The notes beneath the pieces were generated by a model that made no database searches, was not told the origin of the DNA, and saw nothing but the letters and a program-made list of their open reading frames with translations. From Kitasatospora terrestris (GTDB lineage: Bacteria; Actinomycetota; Actinomycetes; Streptomycetales; Streptomycetaceae): a stretch of DNA of 64,000 nt. The stretch lies in assembly GCF_039542905.1 (NCBI RefSeq), contig NZ_BAABIS010000001.1:8308001-8372000 (forward strand), in the 5' to 3' direction. Positions 24,533 to 32,032 of this stretch are shown one piece after another (the first letter of the stretch is position 1; every line of letters begins with the position of its first letter). Made by a program: the position numbers and the translations under genes.

Positions 24533-25216
24533 ATGGAGCAGGACCGCCCCCGCCCGTCCTCCACCCCCGAGAACCTGCGGGTCCTGGTGATCAGCGGCTC
24601 GGCCCGGGAGGGCTCGCTCAACGCCCGGCTCGCCGCGCTCGCCGCCGACGCCGTCCGGGAGCGGGGCAGCACCGCCGACCTCGCCGACGTCCGCGAACTC
24701 GAGGTCCCCGGCTACGACGGCGACCGCGAGCACCGGGACGGACTGCCGGCCGGCGCGCTGCGCCTGAAGGAGCGGCTGGAGACCACCGACGCGCTGGTGA
24801 TCGCCTCGCCCGAGTACAACGCCTCGGTGCCCGGCGTGCTGAAGAACCTGATCGACTGGACCTCGCGGATCCGCCCGCAGCCCTTCCACAACCGGCACAC
24901 CCTGCTGCTCTCCGCCTCGCCCTCGATGTCCGGCGGCAACCGCGGCCTGTGGGCGCTCCGGGTGCCGCTGGAACACCTCGGCGCGCACGTCTACCCCGAC
25001 ATGTTCTCGCTCGCCCAGGCCCACCAGGCCTTCACCGCCGGGGGACGGCTCGCCGACGCCACGCTCGCCGCCCGCTTCACCGACAACCTCGTCAACTTCC
25101 TCAACCTGGTCGAGGCCGCCAAGCACTACCCGTGCGTCAAGAAGGCCTGGGTCGAGTACCTCGGCGAGCGGCCCGACCCGGCCTTCGACCGCACCGAGGA
25201 GACGGTGGAGGCCTGA
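24533..25216 (+). CDS. NADPH-dependent FMN reductase (flavodoxin-like)
   Basis: A 227-residue flavoprotein with the phosphate-binding loop SGSAREGSLNARLA and the flavin-site motif SPEYNASVPGVLKNLIDW, both characteristic of the NADPH-dependent FMN reductase family (SsuE/YieF/azoreductase-like). It probably reduces free FMN, quinones or other electron acceptors. The ATG at 24533 has GAGGAG 10 bases upstream. It is transcribed towards a convergent membrane-protein gene. Confidence 0.87.
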   Translation: MEQDRPRPSSTPENLRVLVISGSAREGSLNARLAALAADAVRERGSTADLADVRELEVPGYDGDREHRDGLPAGALRLKERLETTDALVIASPEYNASVPGVLKNLIDWTSRIRPQPFHNRHTLLLSASPSMSGGNRGLWALRVPLEHLGAHVYPDMFSLAQAHQAFTAGGRLADATLAARFTDNLVNFLNLVEAAKHYPCVKKAWVEYLGERPDPAFDRTEETVEA

Positions 25217-25223
25217 ACGGCCG

Positions 25224-25628
25224 TCACCCCTCCCGCCGGCCCGCGTACAGCGCCCGCGCCAGGTCCAGCACGCTCAGGCCGAACATCAGGACGCCCAGCG
25301 GGACGTGCAGCGCGGGCCGGTGCGCGACGCCCAGCACCACCTGCACGGAGGCCAGCGCGAGGAACCCGAGGGCGTACCCGATCGGCCGGGCCGGGCCGCG
25401 GCCCGGGCGCCAGGCGAGGACGGCGGCGAGCACGTACAGCATCGAAGCGCCGTACATCACACGGGCGCCGGCACCGTGCAGCACCTCGCCGTGGTGGGAG
25501 ACCAGCAGCAGCCCGGCGGTGGACGCCTGGAAGAAGACCGCCAGGGTCTGGAGGGCCACCGAGACCCGGACGAAGGCCGGGTCGCGGCGGGCTGCGGGGA
25601 CGGTGCGGACGGAGGTCGGGGAGGCCAT
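25224..25628 (-). CDS. Four-helix membrane protein, divergent from the ECF41 sigma gene
   Basis: A 134-residue integral membrane protein with about four helices (SVALQTLAVFFQASTAGLLL, MYGASMLYVLAAVLA, IGYALGFLALASVQVVLGVA, and one more). Histidines at LVSHHGEVLHGAG and VAHRPALHVPLG lie near helix ends and recall heme-binding small membrane proteins; I think it belongs to a DUF6220-like group but am not sure. The ATG at 25628 has AGAGGTG before it. Divergent orientation from an ECF41 sigma factor makes it a candidate target. Confidence 0.72.
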   Translation of the reverse strand: MASPTSVRTVPAARRDPAFVRVSVALQTLAVFFQASTAGLLLVSHHGEVLHGAGARVMYGASMLYVLAAVLAWRPGRGPARPIGYALGFLALASVQVVLGVAHRPALHVPLGVLMFGLSVLDLARALYAGRREG

Positions 25629-25720
25629 GGTGACGACACCTCTTCTGCCGTGGGCGGTCGATCGGTACTGTCTCGGAAGACCGACGACGCAGCCCCGCGG
25701 AATGTGAGGCGGGGTGACCG

Positions 25721-26680
25721 GTGTCACAGCGAAGCGCGGACGCGAGGGGGGCCTCCGAGGTGGAAGCGGGCAGTGCGGCGGTGGTCGGGGAACGGCGGCG
25801 GCTGATCAACGTCGCGTACCGGATGCTCGGTTCGCTCGCCGAGGCCGAGGACGCCGTCCAGGAGACCTACGCCCGCTGGTACGCGCTGCCGGACGACGGG
25901 CGGGTGGCCGTCGAGGTGCCCGCCGCGTGGCTGACCAGGGTCGTCGGCCGGATCTGCCTCGACCAGCTCGGCTCGGCCCGGGCCAGGCGCGAGAGCTACG
26001 TCGGCGAGTGGATCCCCGAGCCGCTGCCCGACCACGGGGAGTGGGGCCGCGGGAGCGCCACCGGCACCGTGGACCCGGCGGACCGGATCACCCTGGACGA
26101 GACGGTGGACCTCGCCTTCCTCGTGGTCCTGGAGACGATGCCCCCCGCCGAGCGGGTGGTGTTCGTCCTGCACGACGTCTTCGCCTACCCCTTCGCCGAG
26201 ATCGCCGAGATCGTCGGCCGCACCCCCGCCGCCTGCCGGCAGCTCGCCACCGCCGCCCGCCGCCGCGTCCACGCGGTGCGGACCCCCGCCGCGCCCACCG
26301 CCCGACAGGCCGGCGTGGTGCGCAAGTTCAAGGAGGCGTGGCAGGCCTGCGACATCGCCGCCCTGGTCGGGCTGCTCGACCCGGCCGCCGCGATGACCGC
26401 CGACGGCGGCGGCGTCGCCGCGGCCGCGCTGCGACCCGTCGAGGGCGCCGCGCTGATCGCCCAGTACCTGGTGCACTTCGCGAGCAGGGCCACCGGTCTC
26501 ACCCTGCTCGAACGGACCGTCAACGGCCGCCCCGGCCTGGTCGCCCGGCACGGCGGCAGCACCGTCAGCGTCGCCGCCTTCGACCTCGGCCAGGACGGCC
26601 GGATCACCCGGATCTGGGCGGTGCGCAACCCGGAGAAGCTGCGGGCCTGGAACGCGCCCGAGGCCGCCGGCCGGCCCTGA
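25721..26680 (+). CDS. ECF41-type RNA polymerase sigma factor (SigJ-like)
   Basis: A 319-residue sigma factor. Regions sigma2 (INVAYRMLGSLAEAEDAVQETYARW) and sigma4 (MPPAERVVFVLHDVFAYPFAEIAEIVG) are followed by a SnoaL-like C-terminal domain that replaces a separate anti-sigma factor. Group signatures are visible: WIPEPL in the linker, DGGG in the SnoaL part and NPEKL close to the C-terminus. ECF41 genes usually sit beside a single oxidoreductase or carboxymuconolactone decarboxylase-like gene; here the neighbours are a membrane protein and an FMN reductase on one side and an SDR on the other. Start is GTG 25721. Confidence 0.87.
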   Translation: MSQRSADARGASEVEAGSAAVVGERRRLINVAYRMLGSLAEAEDAVQETYARWYALPDDGRVAVEVPAAWLTRVVGRICLDQLGSARARRESYVGEWIPEPLPDHGEWGRGSATGTVDPADRITLDETVDLAFLVVLETMPPAERVVFVLHDVFAYPFAEIAEIVGRTPAACRQLATAARRRVHAVRTPAAPTARQAGVVRKFKEAWQACDIAALVGLLDPAAAMTADGGGVAAAALRPVEGAALIAQYLVHFASRATGLTLLERTVNGRPGLVARHGGSTVSVAAFDLGQDGRITRIWAVRNPEKLRAWNAPEAAGRP

Positions 26681-26686
26681 CCGGCG

Positions 26687-26800
26687 GCCGGGACCGGTGC
26701 GCGGCGGGCCGGGATCGGTGCGCGGCGGCCGGGACCGTACGCGGCGGGCCGGGATCGGTGCGCGGCGGTCAGGCCCGTGCGCGGCGGCCCGGGGTCGGTC
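26687..26800. repeat. Four to five copies of a ~22-bp GC-rich repeat
   Basis: The unit GTGCGCGGCGGGCCGGGATCG recurs with small changes between the sigma-factor stop and the SDR stop. It separates two convergent genes, and no ordinary terminator hairpin is seen. Confidence 0.65.
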
Positions 26801-27716
26801 AGCGGTAGCCGGTCGGATCGGCCGGCAGCCCCTTGTCCTGGACCTCCACCAGGTACCGCCAGGCGTCCGGCCGGCTGCCGTCCAGATCGGTGAAGCCGTA
26901 CTCCCGGGCCAGGGCGCCGCTGGACAGCGAGGTGCCGTTGTACCGCGCCACCTCCGGGTCGGCGGCCAGCGCGGCGACCGCACGGCCCACGTACCGGGGC
27001 GTCTCGGAGATCGCGAAGTGCGGCTGGTCGGCGAGCGCCTCCCGCCAGGTCTCCTCGGTCACGCCGAACGCCTCCAGCATCAGCTCGGAGCGCATCCAGC
27101 CGGGCGTCAGCGCGACCGCCGTCGCACCGCGCGGGCCCAGCTCGTGGCCGAGCGAGAACGCCATCCGCAGCACCGCGGTCTTGGCGAGGTCGTAGAAGAA
27201 GGAGTTGCGGTACCGCGAGCCGTTGTACTCCGCCGTGCCGTCGGTCATCTCCACCACCAGGCCGCCCGGGCGGCGCAACAGCAGCGGCAGCGCGAAGTGG
27301 CTGGTGATCGCGTGGGTGTCGACCGCCAGCCGGAGCAGCCGCAGACCGTCGTCGAGGTCGTGCTCCCACACCGGGACGTCCCAGCCGAACAGCTTCTCGC
27401 CGCCCCAGATGTCGTTCACCAGCACGTCCAGGCGGCCCTGCTCGGCGTCGATCCGCTCCACCACCGCCCGGACCTGCGCCGGGTCCAGGTGGTCGGCGGG
27501 CAGTGCCACGCCCTTCCCGCCGGCGGCGGTGACCAGCTCCGCGGTCTCCTCGATGGTCTCCGGCCGGTCGTACTCCGAGCGCCGCCCGACGGTGGAGCGG
27601 CCGGTCACGTACACCGTCGCCCCCGCCGCGCCCAGCTCCACCGCGATGCCCCGCCCGGCGCCCCGGGTCGCCCCCGCGACCAGCGCCACCCTGCCCTCGA
27701 GCCCTGCCGTCGTCAT
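26799..27716 (-). CDS. Short-chain dehydrogenase/reductase
   Basis: A 305-residue SDR. The cofactor motif is ALVAGATRGAGRG (TGxxxGxG type with Ala first). The catalytic Tyr-Lys pair is in SFFYDLAKTAV, with a Ser-containing strand DGTAEYNGSRYRNS just before, and the active-site Asn region reads VLVNDIWGGE. The long C-terminus resembles the DHRS1-like/actinomycete SDR group. Substrate unknown. The ATG at 27716 is preceded by GGAGGGTGCGAGG. Confidence 0.88.
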   Translation of the reverse strand: MTTAGLEGRVALVAGATRGAGRGIAVELGAAGATVYVTGRSTVGRRSEYDRPETIEETAELVTAAGGKGVALPADHLDPAQVRAVVERIDAEQGRLDVLVNDIWGGEKLFGWDVPVWEHDLDDGLRLLRLAVDTHAITSHFALPLLLRRPGGLVVEMTDGTAEYNGSRYRNSFFYDLAKTAVLRMAFSLGHELGPRGATAVALTPGWMRSELMLEAFGVTEETWREALADQPHFAISETPRYVGRAVAALAADPEVARYNGTSLSSGALAREYGFTDLDGSRPDAWRYLVEVQDKGLPADPTGYR

Positions 27717-27773
27717 CCTCGCACCCTCCGTCGGTCCCTGCCGCAGCCGAATCCCCCAGCATCGCGCACGCCA

Positions 27774-27853
27774 GTGACAATCCCCGGGCCATGGGCCGCA
27801 ACGACTTCTACCGGCGGCTGACGGCGGTGGTGGTGTCCCGGCCGATCGGCCGC
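27774..27853 (+). pseudogene. 5' fragment of a flavin reductase-like gene
   Basis: The segment encodes GRNDFYRRLTAVVVSRPIG and matches the start of the intact flavin reductase-like gene at 55351. From the ATG at 27791, 48 of 60 bases are identical to 55378-55437 when aligned by hand. The match stops abruptly after PRPIG, and the frame runs into unrelated sequence. It is therefore the remnant of a paralogue, cut downstream at the edge of the toxin-immunity region. Confidence 0.65.
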
Positions 27854-27979
27854 CGAAGCGATGACCCAGTCCGGCTCGCCGAGTTCGAGGCCCTGCCGTC
27901 TGCCGTCTGCCGTCTACTGCCGCGCAGCCCTGTGCGCCCGGTGTCCGCCGGCGGGGCGGAGGACCCCCGTCGATCGTGC

Positions 27980-28519
27980 TCAGAGTTCCTTGCCGAGCAG
28001 CCGGTCGAAGACCATGCTCCACCAGTTGTCGTCTTCGGCGAACGCCTGGGGGTCGCGGGCCTCCAGGTACTTTCGGAGCTGCTCGGTGTACTCGTCGGCC
28101 TGCCGGTCGTCGACCGCGGCGATGTGCTGGAACCGCAGTCCGAACCGGTACAGGAACTCGATGAAGTCGGCCAGGGTGGTGTTGACGATCTCCGCGGCCG
28201 GCTGCTCTCCCAGCGTCAGCAGGATGACGTAGCCGTCCTCCAGGTCGAGGCAGTACCGCATGTCGGGGCTGCCGGTCGGGCCGCCGAGGCAGAGCACCTT
28301 GACGATGCCTTCGCCGGTGTCGATCGGTACGAGCGTGAAAGCCTCATGAGCACCGGGCGCGGCGAGGCTGAAGATGACGTCGAGCTCCGCCGGCAGGCCG
28401 ACCTCGGCCAGGACCTGAGCATCTGCATCCGGCACGCCGCCTGCGGCTGCCTCGCCGCGGGGAAGGGTAATGACGCCTTCGGCTCCGAAGAGCTCGGTCA
28501 GTTCAGCGTGCGTAGCCAC
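27980..28519 (-). CDS. SUKH-4-like immunity protein
   Basis: A 179-residue acidic protein of the SUKH superfamily, which neutralises nuclease and other toxins of polymorphic toxin systems. Matching features are LFGAEGVITLPRG at the start, DMRYCLDLEDGYVILL in the middle and a C-terminal FIEFLYRFGLRFQHIA helix, as in SUKH-4 proteins of Streptomyces. The GTG at 28519 has AAGGAG before it. It lies after a second SUKH gene and an HNH-type toxin gene in the same direction. Confidence 0.8.
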   Translation of the reverse strand: MATHAELTELFGAEGVITLPRGEAAAGGVPDADAQVLAEVGLPAELDVIFSLAAPGAHEAFTLVPIDTGEGIVKVLCLGGPTGSPDMRYCLDLEDGYVILLTLGEQPAAEIVNTTLADFIEFLYRFGLRFQHIAAVDDRQADEYTEQLRKYLEARDPQAFAEDDNWWSMVFDRLLGKEL

Positions 28520-28562
28520 GGTGCTCCTTGTTCGGCTGGACGGGATGAGTCTGCGGTCGACG

Positions 28563-29114
28563 TCAGGACGCGAGGCCGCTCAGCTTGAGTAGACGGTACC
28601 AATCGCTGTCTGCTGCGACGTCCGGGCTCAGACCGGCCAGGTCCGGGAACCGGTCTCCGACAACCCAGTCGGTGACGAACTCGTCGACAGTGCCGGCGAT
28701 GCGCTCGAGCCGGCAGCCGGTGTACCAGACGACGCCGTCGTCCGGGACGCGCCAAACGCTGCCGTCTCGCCCGTCCACCAGCAGCGGGTTGCCGACCGCC
28801 TGGCCGAAGCAGAAGAAGGGCGCCGCGTCGGTGAGCCGGCTCCCGTCCGGCAGCCGGGCACCCACGAGGTTCTCGGACACCTGCTCGTCCGGGAGATCGC
28901 CACTGCTGAACAGCCGGGTCGAGTGGGTGAGATACAGCCCGTCGCTGATCGTCAGCAGGCCGGCAACACCGGGCGGAACGCCGTCCCCCACTGCCTGCAG
29001 CTCGCATCCCGCCGGGATCTCGGGCGTCCACAGCTCGTACGGCCGCCGGTGCTCCTCGAGCGCGTCACGAAGCGTCGCGACGAGCCGCGAGATGTCAGCG
29101 CCGGTCATTTCCAT
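28563..29114 (-). CDS. SMI1/KNR4-like (SUKH) immunity protein
   Basis: A 183-residue protein with the SUKH fold pattern: TPEIPAGCELQAVGDGVPPGVAGLLTISDGLYL (start of the domain) and DEFVTDWVVGDRFPDLAG near the C-terminus. It overlaps the end of the toxin gene by 10 bases, the usual position of the dedicated immunity gene. Base composition is less GC-biased than that of the surrounding chromosome. Confidence 0.75.
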   Translation of the reverse strand: MEMTGADISRLVATLRDALEEHRRPYELWTPEIPAGCELQAVGDGVPPGVAGLLTISDGLYLTHSTRLFSSGDLPDEQVSENLVGARLPDGSRLTDAAPFFCFGQAVGNPLLVDGRDGSVWRVPDDGVVWYTGCRLERIAGTVDEFVTDWVVGDRFPDLAGLSPDVAADSDWYRLLKLSGLAS

Positions 29115-29902
29115 TTAACCTTGATCTTGATCGGTGTTCCGTCGGGCAAGTCTCTGATTTTAGGCCAGATCTGGTGATTGCCGATGTCGGTATTGGTTTT
29201 GCCGTGCAACATCCTAAGGTTTTCCCAGTGGTCGCGGCCGCCCACTTGGAGTTCCTGGATGTGGTCAGGGTGCATGGAGCGGGCGGCCGCGCTGGCCGCA
29301 TCGGCCAGGTTGGGATTGCCCTTGTGGTTGTTGTTGATGATGCGGATCAGCGCACCCTTGTAGTCGTCCGTGATGTTGGTGTCGCGCGAGACCGGGTTCG
29401 TGGCCTTGTACATCTGGCCGCGCCGCCCCAGCGAGTGCAGCTGCTGCGCCTTCCGCGCGAACTGCGACTTGGGCATGCCCGGCTTCCACTGCACCGGCAC
29501 CGTCTTCGGCTTGAGACTGTTGTCCGGCGCCTTGACGCGATCGGTCCAGCCCTGCCGCGCCTTGTCCTGCGCCTCGGAGCGCTCATGGATGCGGCGGACC
29601 ATGTCCGCCAGCGTCTTGTCGTTCTGCTGGTGGTTCTGATTCGTCTGGTGCAGGCCCTTCTGAACGTCCCGCAGGTGCTTGCGCAGCTGGCGCTCGGCCT
29701 GCTTGACGACGTTGAGGATCTCCTCGGAGCTGTGCACCACGGCGTTGGCCAACGGGTCGCGGCCTCGAGTGGCAGCCATCCGCCGGCGGGTGTTGCGCGT
29801 GTGTGCGCCGGCGGTGGTCTCGAGGTGGTCGGCGTGCGCGCCGATCTGATTCGCCAGGCGCGAGACCTCGTCGGGGTTGTGCTGAATGTCCGCCACGCTC
29901 AC
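29105..29902 (-). CDS. Polymorphic toxin with C-terminal HNH-like nuclease domain
   Basis: A 265-residue protein. The N-terminal half is helical (NPDEVSRLANQIGAHADHLETTAGAH), like ESX/WXG-type carriers; the middle is polar (HQTNQNHQQNDKT); and the C-terminal 60 residues contain MHPDHIQELQVGGRDHWENLRML and TDIGNHQIWPKI. The spacing resembles HNH/beta-beta-alpha-metal nuclease toxins: H-x-x-E-L..GG....NL...N. The GTG start overlaps the upstream gene by four bases (GTGA), so carrier and toxin are made together. Probably exported by type VII secretion and active on DNA or RNA of competitors. Confidence 0.75.
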   Translation of the reverse strand: MSVADIQHNPDEVSRLANQIGAHADHLETTAGAHTRNTRRRMAATRGRDPLANAVVHSSEEILNVVKQAERQLRKHLRDVQKGLHQTNQNHQQNDKTLADMVRRIHERSEAQDKARQGWTDRVKAPDNSLKPKTVPVQWKPGMPKSQFARKAQQLHSLGRRGQMYKATNPVSRDTNITDDYKGALIRIINNNHKGNPNLADAASAAARSMHPDHIQELQVGGRDHWENLRMLHGKTNTDIGNHQIWPKIRDLPDGTPIKIKVKWK

Positions 29903-30570
29903 TTACCCCCAGTCAGTGCCGACCCCAGCTGTGAGTTCTTGGCGCCGTCAAGGCCGGCGTCGGCCACCGACTGCATGTCGTAGCCCTTCTGCACGCCGAG
30001 CGCGTTGCCGGCCACCTGGATGGCGAGATCGCCCGCCATGTTCGACAACGCGTCGATGATGGGCGCCTTCGCCACGGCCATGAGCTCGGACACGATCGCC
30101 TGCTCGGCTTCCTTGAGGAGCCGCTTCACGATCAGTCGCGTCGCCTGCGTAGCACCCAGTGCCCCTACCTCCGACAGGCCGAAGGTGAAGGGCGCGGCCG
30201 CCTGTGCGGCGATCACCTCGGCGGCCATGATGCCGAGTTGGACGACCGCGGCGACCTTCGCACCGGCGATGAGGACCGCGGCGCCGTCCAGAGCCGTCGC
30301 CAACAACCGGCCGCCTTCGGCCAGGTTGTGGAGGTGCTTGCCGGACACCTTCTCCCAATGGGCCGCGAACGCATCAGTCGCGGGGCCGACGTTCTCGGAG
30401 ATCATGCGCTGGACGGCGACCAGCGAGTCGGCCCGACCGTTGTCGATCTCCTCGGCGAAGCTCCTCAGCGAGTCCGCCATCTCCCGGAACTCGTCCTCGT
30501 CCACGTTCGGCCAGTGAACGCCAATCAGGTCGAGCACCCAGGCCAGTTCATCCGGCAGCACCACGCCCAC
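29899..30570 (-). CDS. WXG100-like carrier protein of the toxin
   Basis: A 223-residue protein matching the N-terminal half of CpnT-like and other large actinomycete toxins: PDELAWVLDLIGVHWPNVDEDEFREMADSL is typical of the extended WXG100-like domain. A hydrophobic/helical section (AAVLIAGAKVAAVVQLGIMAAE) follows. In many genomes this domain is fused to the toxin; here it is a separate coupled gene. GTG 30570 with AAGGGGG upstream. Confidence 0.75.
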   Translation of the reverse strand: MGVVLPDELAWVLDLIGVHWPNVDEDEFREMADSLRSFAEEIDNGRADSLVAVQRMISENVGPATDAFAAHWEKVSGKHLHNLAEGGRLLATALDGAAVLIAGAKVAAVVQLGIMAAEVIAAQAAAPFTFGLSEVGALGATQATRLIVKRLLKEAEQAIVSELMAVAKAPIIDALSNMAGDLAIQVAGNALGVQKGYDMQSVADAGLDGAKNSQLGSALTGGK

Positions 30571-30652
30571 GCGGATCGTCCCCCTTTGCCAGTGGCCCCG
30601 TCACCTGACCCGGACGGTCGCCTCCGTCAGCGCGGTTCCCGCCCCGGGTCAC

Positions 30653-31118
30653 TCACTGTGTGTGCGCTGACCGTTCCCATGACAGCGCCTCACGCACGGT
30701 ATCACCTGCGTCGTTCCAGCACTCGTGCCACTGCTCGGCAGCATCTACCACATCAACCTGGTCACCGTGTAGGGAATCCGGCTGAAGCGCGGCGGGAACC
30801 TGACGGTCCGTAGGGCCGGCAGCGCGGTGGATCTGTGCCTGAGCGGATACCACTGCTTGCTTCCCAGTCGCTGCCTTCTCCGCCGGGGTCCTGCCGGTGG
30901 TGGTCTTCTTCACCCGGATGCGTCCGCCGGTCTGCGGGTTGCGGGTTGCGGGCGGTGCGCTGGACGGGCTCGAGGGTGCCGAAGCCGGTGACCTGGACGC
31001 GTTCGCCGGCGACGACGGCGCGCACCATCGCGTCGAGGACGGCGTCGACGGCGTCCTCCGCCGCGGTCCGACTGCCGAGCTGGCCTGCGACTGCTTCGAC
31101 GAGCCGGCCCTTGTTCAT
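30653..31118 (-). pseudogene. HU-family histone-like protein gene with a 7-bp-duplication frameshift
   Basis: The first 58 codons (MNKGRLVEAVAGQLGSRTAA, then VAGERVQVTGFGTLEPVQRTARNPQ) are a normal HU core from ATG 31118. At 30934-30947 the heptamer GCGGGTT is present twice. Removing one copy restores the HU arm and tail, TGGRIRVKKTTTGRTPAEK, in one frame ending at 30653. With the duplication the protein reads into PADRRTHPGEE and ends elsewhere. The DNA-binding arm is thus lost. It is a pseudogene, a phase-variable gene or a sequencing error. Confidence 0.7.
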
Positions 31119-31515
31119 GACGCGGGCTCCCTGACAGGTATTTGATGACGATTTGGACTGTTCTCGTCCTCACGGTCGGTCGGCCCCCGCCATTTCGCCT
31201 GCGCACGGGGCCGGCGGGCTGGCCCGCGGTGACTTGGCCGGCGACCCGCGGTTGCGCCACGGGGCCGCCCGGGATCATGGCGGTGGCCCGGGTGCCGGGT
31301 GCGCGTGCGGGACCTGCGGGAGCGGCTGGTCCCCGGCCGCCGGCATGGTGCGCGGCGGCCGGGGGCCGACAACGCCCCAAGGCCGCCTCCTCAAGATGCT
31401 GAGGGGACGGCCTTCCAGTGCTTTCTCAGGGCCTGTGCAGCGTACCGGCAGGTACCGACACCGGCGCCGGGTGCGCCCCGCCGCCGAGTCTGCGGCGGGG
31501 CGGCGCCCGACGGGT
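31119..31515. other. Intergenic region with two hairpins, no gene
   Basis: About 400 bases between the broken HU gene and the usp gene. I see no supported coding frame. Two inverted repeats are present near the usp side: about 31379-31414 (AAGGCCGCCTCCTCA against TGAGGGGACGGCCTT) and 31471-31507, annotated separately as the usp terminator. Confidence 0.5.
31471..31507 (-). terminator. Terminator downstream of usp
   Basis: A 10-bp perfect stem GCCCCGCCGC / GCGGCGGGGC (31475-31484, 31492-31501) with a 7-nt loop, starting 8 bases beyond the usp stop. Confidence 0.65.
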
Positions 31516-31989
31516 TCACCGGTGGGCGGTCGGCCGGTCGGCCTCCTGGACGTGGTCGGTGTCCCGGACGATGACGACCGGGCAGGGGGAGTGCTGGACG
31601 CAGTGCTGTCCGACCGAGCCGAGCAGCGCCCCCGCGAAACCGCCGTGCCCCCGATTGCCCAGGACCAGGAGTTCCGCGCCCTCGGCTGCCGTGAGCAGGA
31701 TCTGGGCGGCGTTGCCGCACTCCACCCGTTCACGCACGGGGACCGGGCAGTCCGGGCCGGCCTCCTGGGCCACCGCCTCAGCCAGGGCCTTGCCCGCGTA
31801 GGCGGCGACCTCCGTGTCGACCATGGTCATGCCCCAGCCGTAGACGGCCGGGTACTCCCAGGTGATCACGGATTCCACGGTGGCACCGGTCAGGGAGGCC
31901 TGCCGGATCGCCCACCGCAGGGCGGCGCGGGACGAAGCCGATCCGTCGACCCCGACCACGATCCGCCGCTGCGCCGTCGTCTCGTTCAT
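31516..31989 (-). CDS. Universal stress protein, single domain
   Basis: A 157-residue UspA-fold protein. Nucleotide-binding features are VVGVDGSASSRAALRWAIRQA at the start and GNRGHGGFAGALLGSVGQHCVQ near the end (G2xG9xGS pattern), so it probably binds ATP. Such proteins are abundant in DosR/OsdR regulons and help survival in slow growth or hypoxia. It follows adhP by 43 bases on the same strand, and the two likely share a transcript. AGGATGGG precedes the ATG. Confidence 0.9.
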   Translation of the reverse strand: MNETTAQRRIVVGVDGSASSRAALRWAIRQASLTGATVESVITWEYPAVYGWGMTMVDTEVAAYAGKALAEAVAQEAGPDCPVPVRERVECGNAAQILLTAAEGAELLVLGNRGHGGFAGALLGSVGQHCVQHSPCPVVIVRDTDHVQEADRPTAHR

Positions 31990-32032
31990 CTCGATCCCAT
32001 CCTGTCCGTCGTTGTGGTGGTCACGGCGCGAG

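Noticed and set aside
25719..25728. TGTCACA as an ECF41 promoter -35 element
   Set aside because: It overlaps the first codons of the sigma-factor gene, and no CGTC -10 element lies at the proper distance on either strand.
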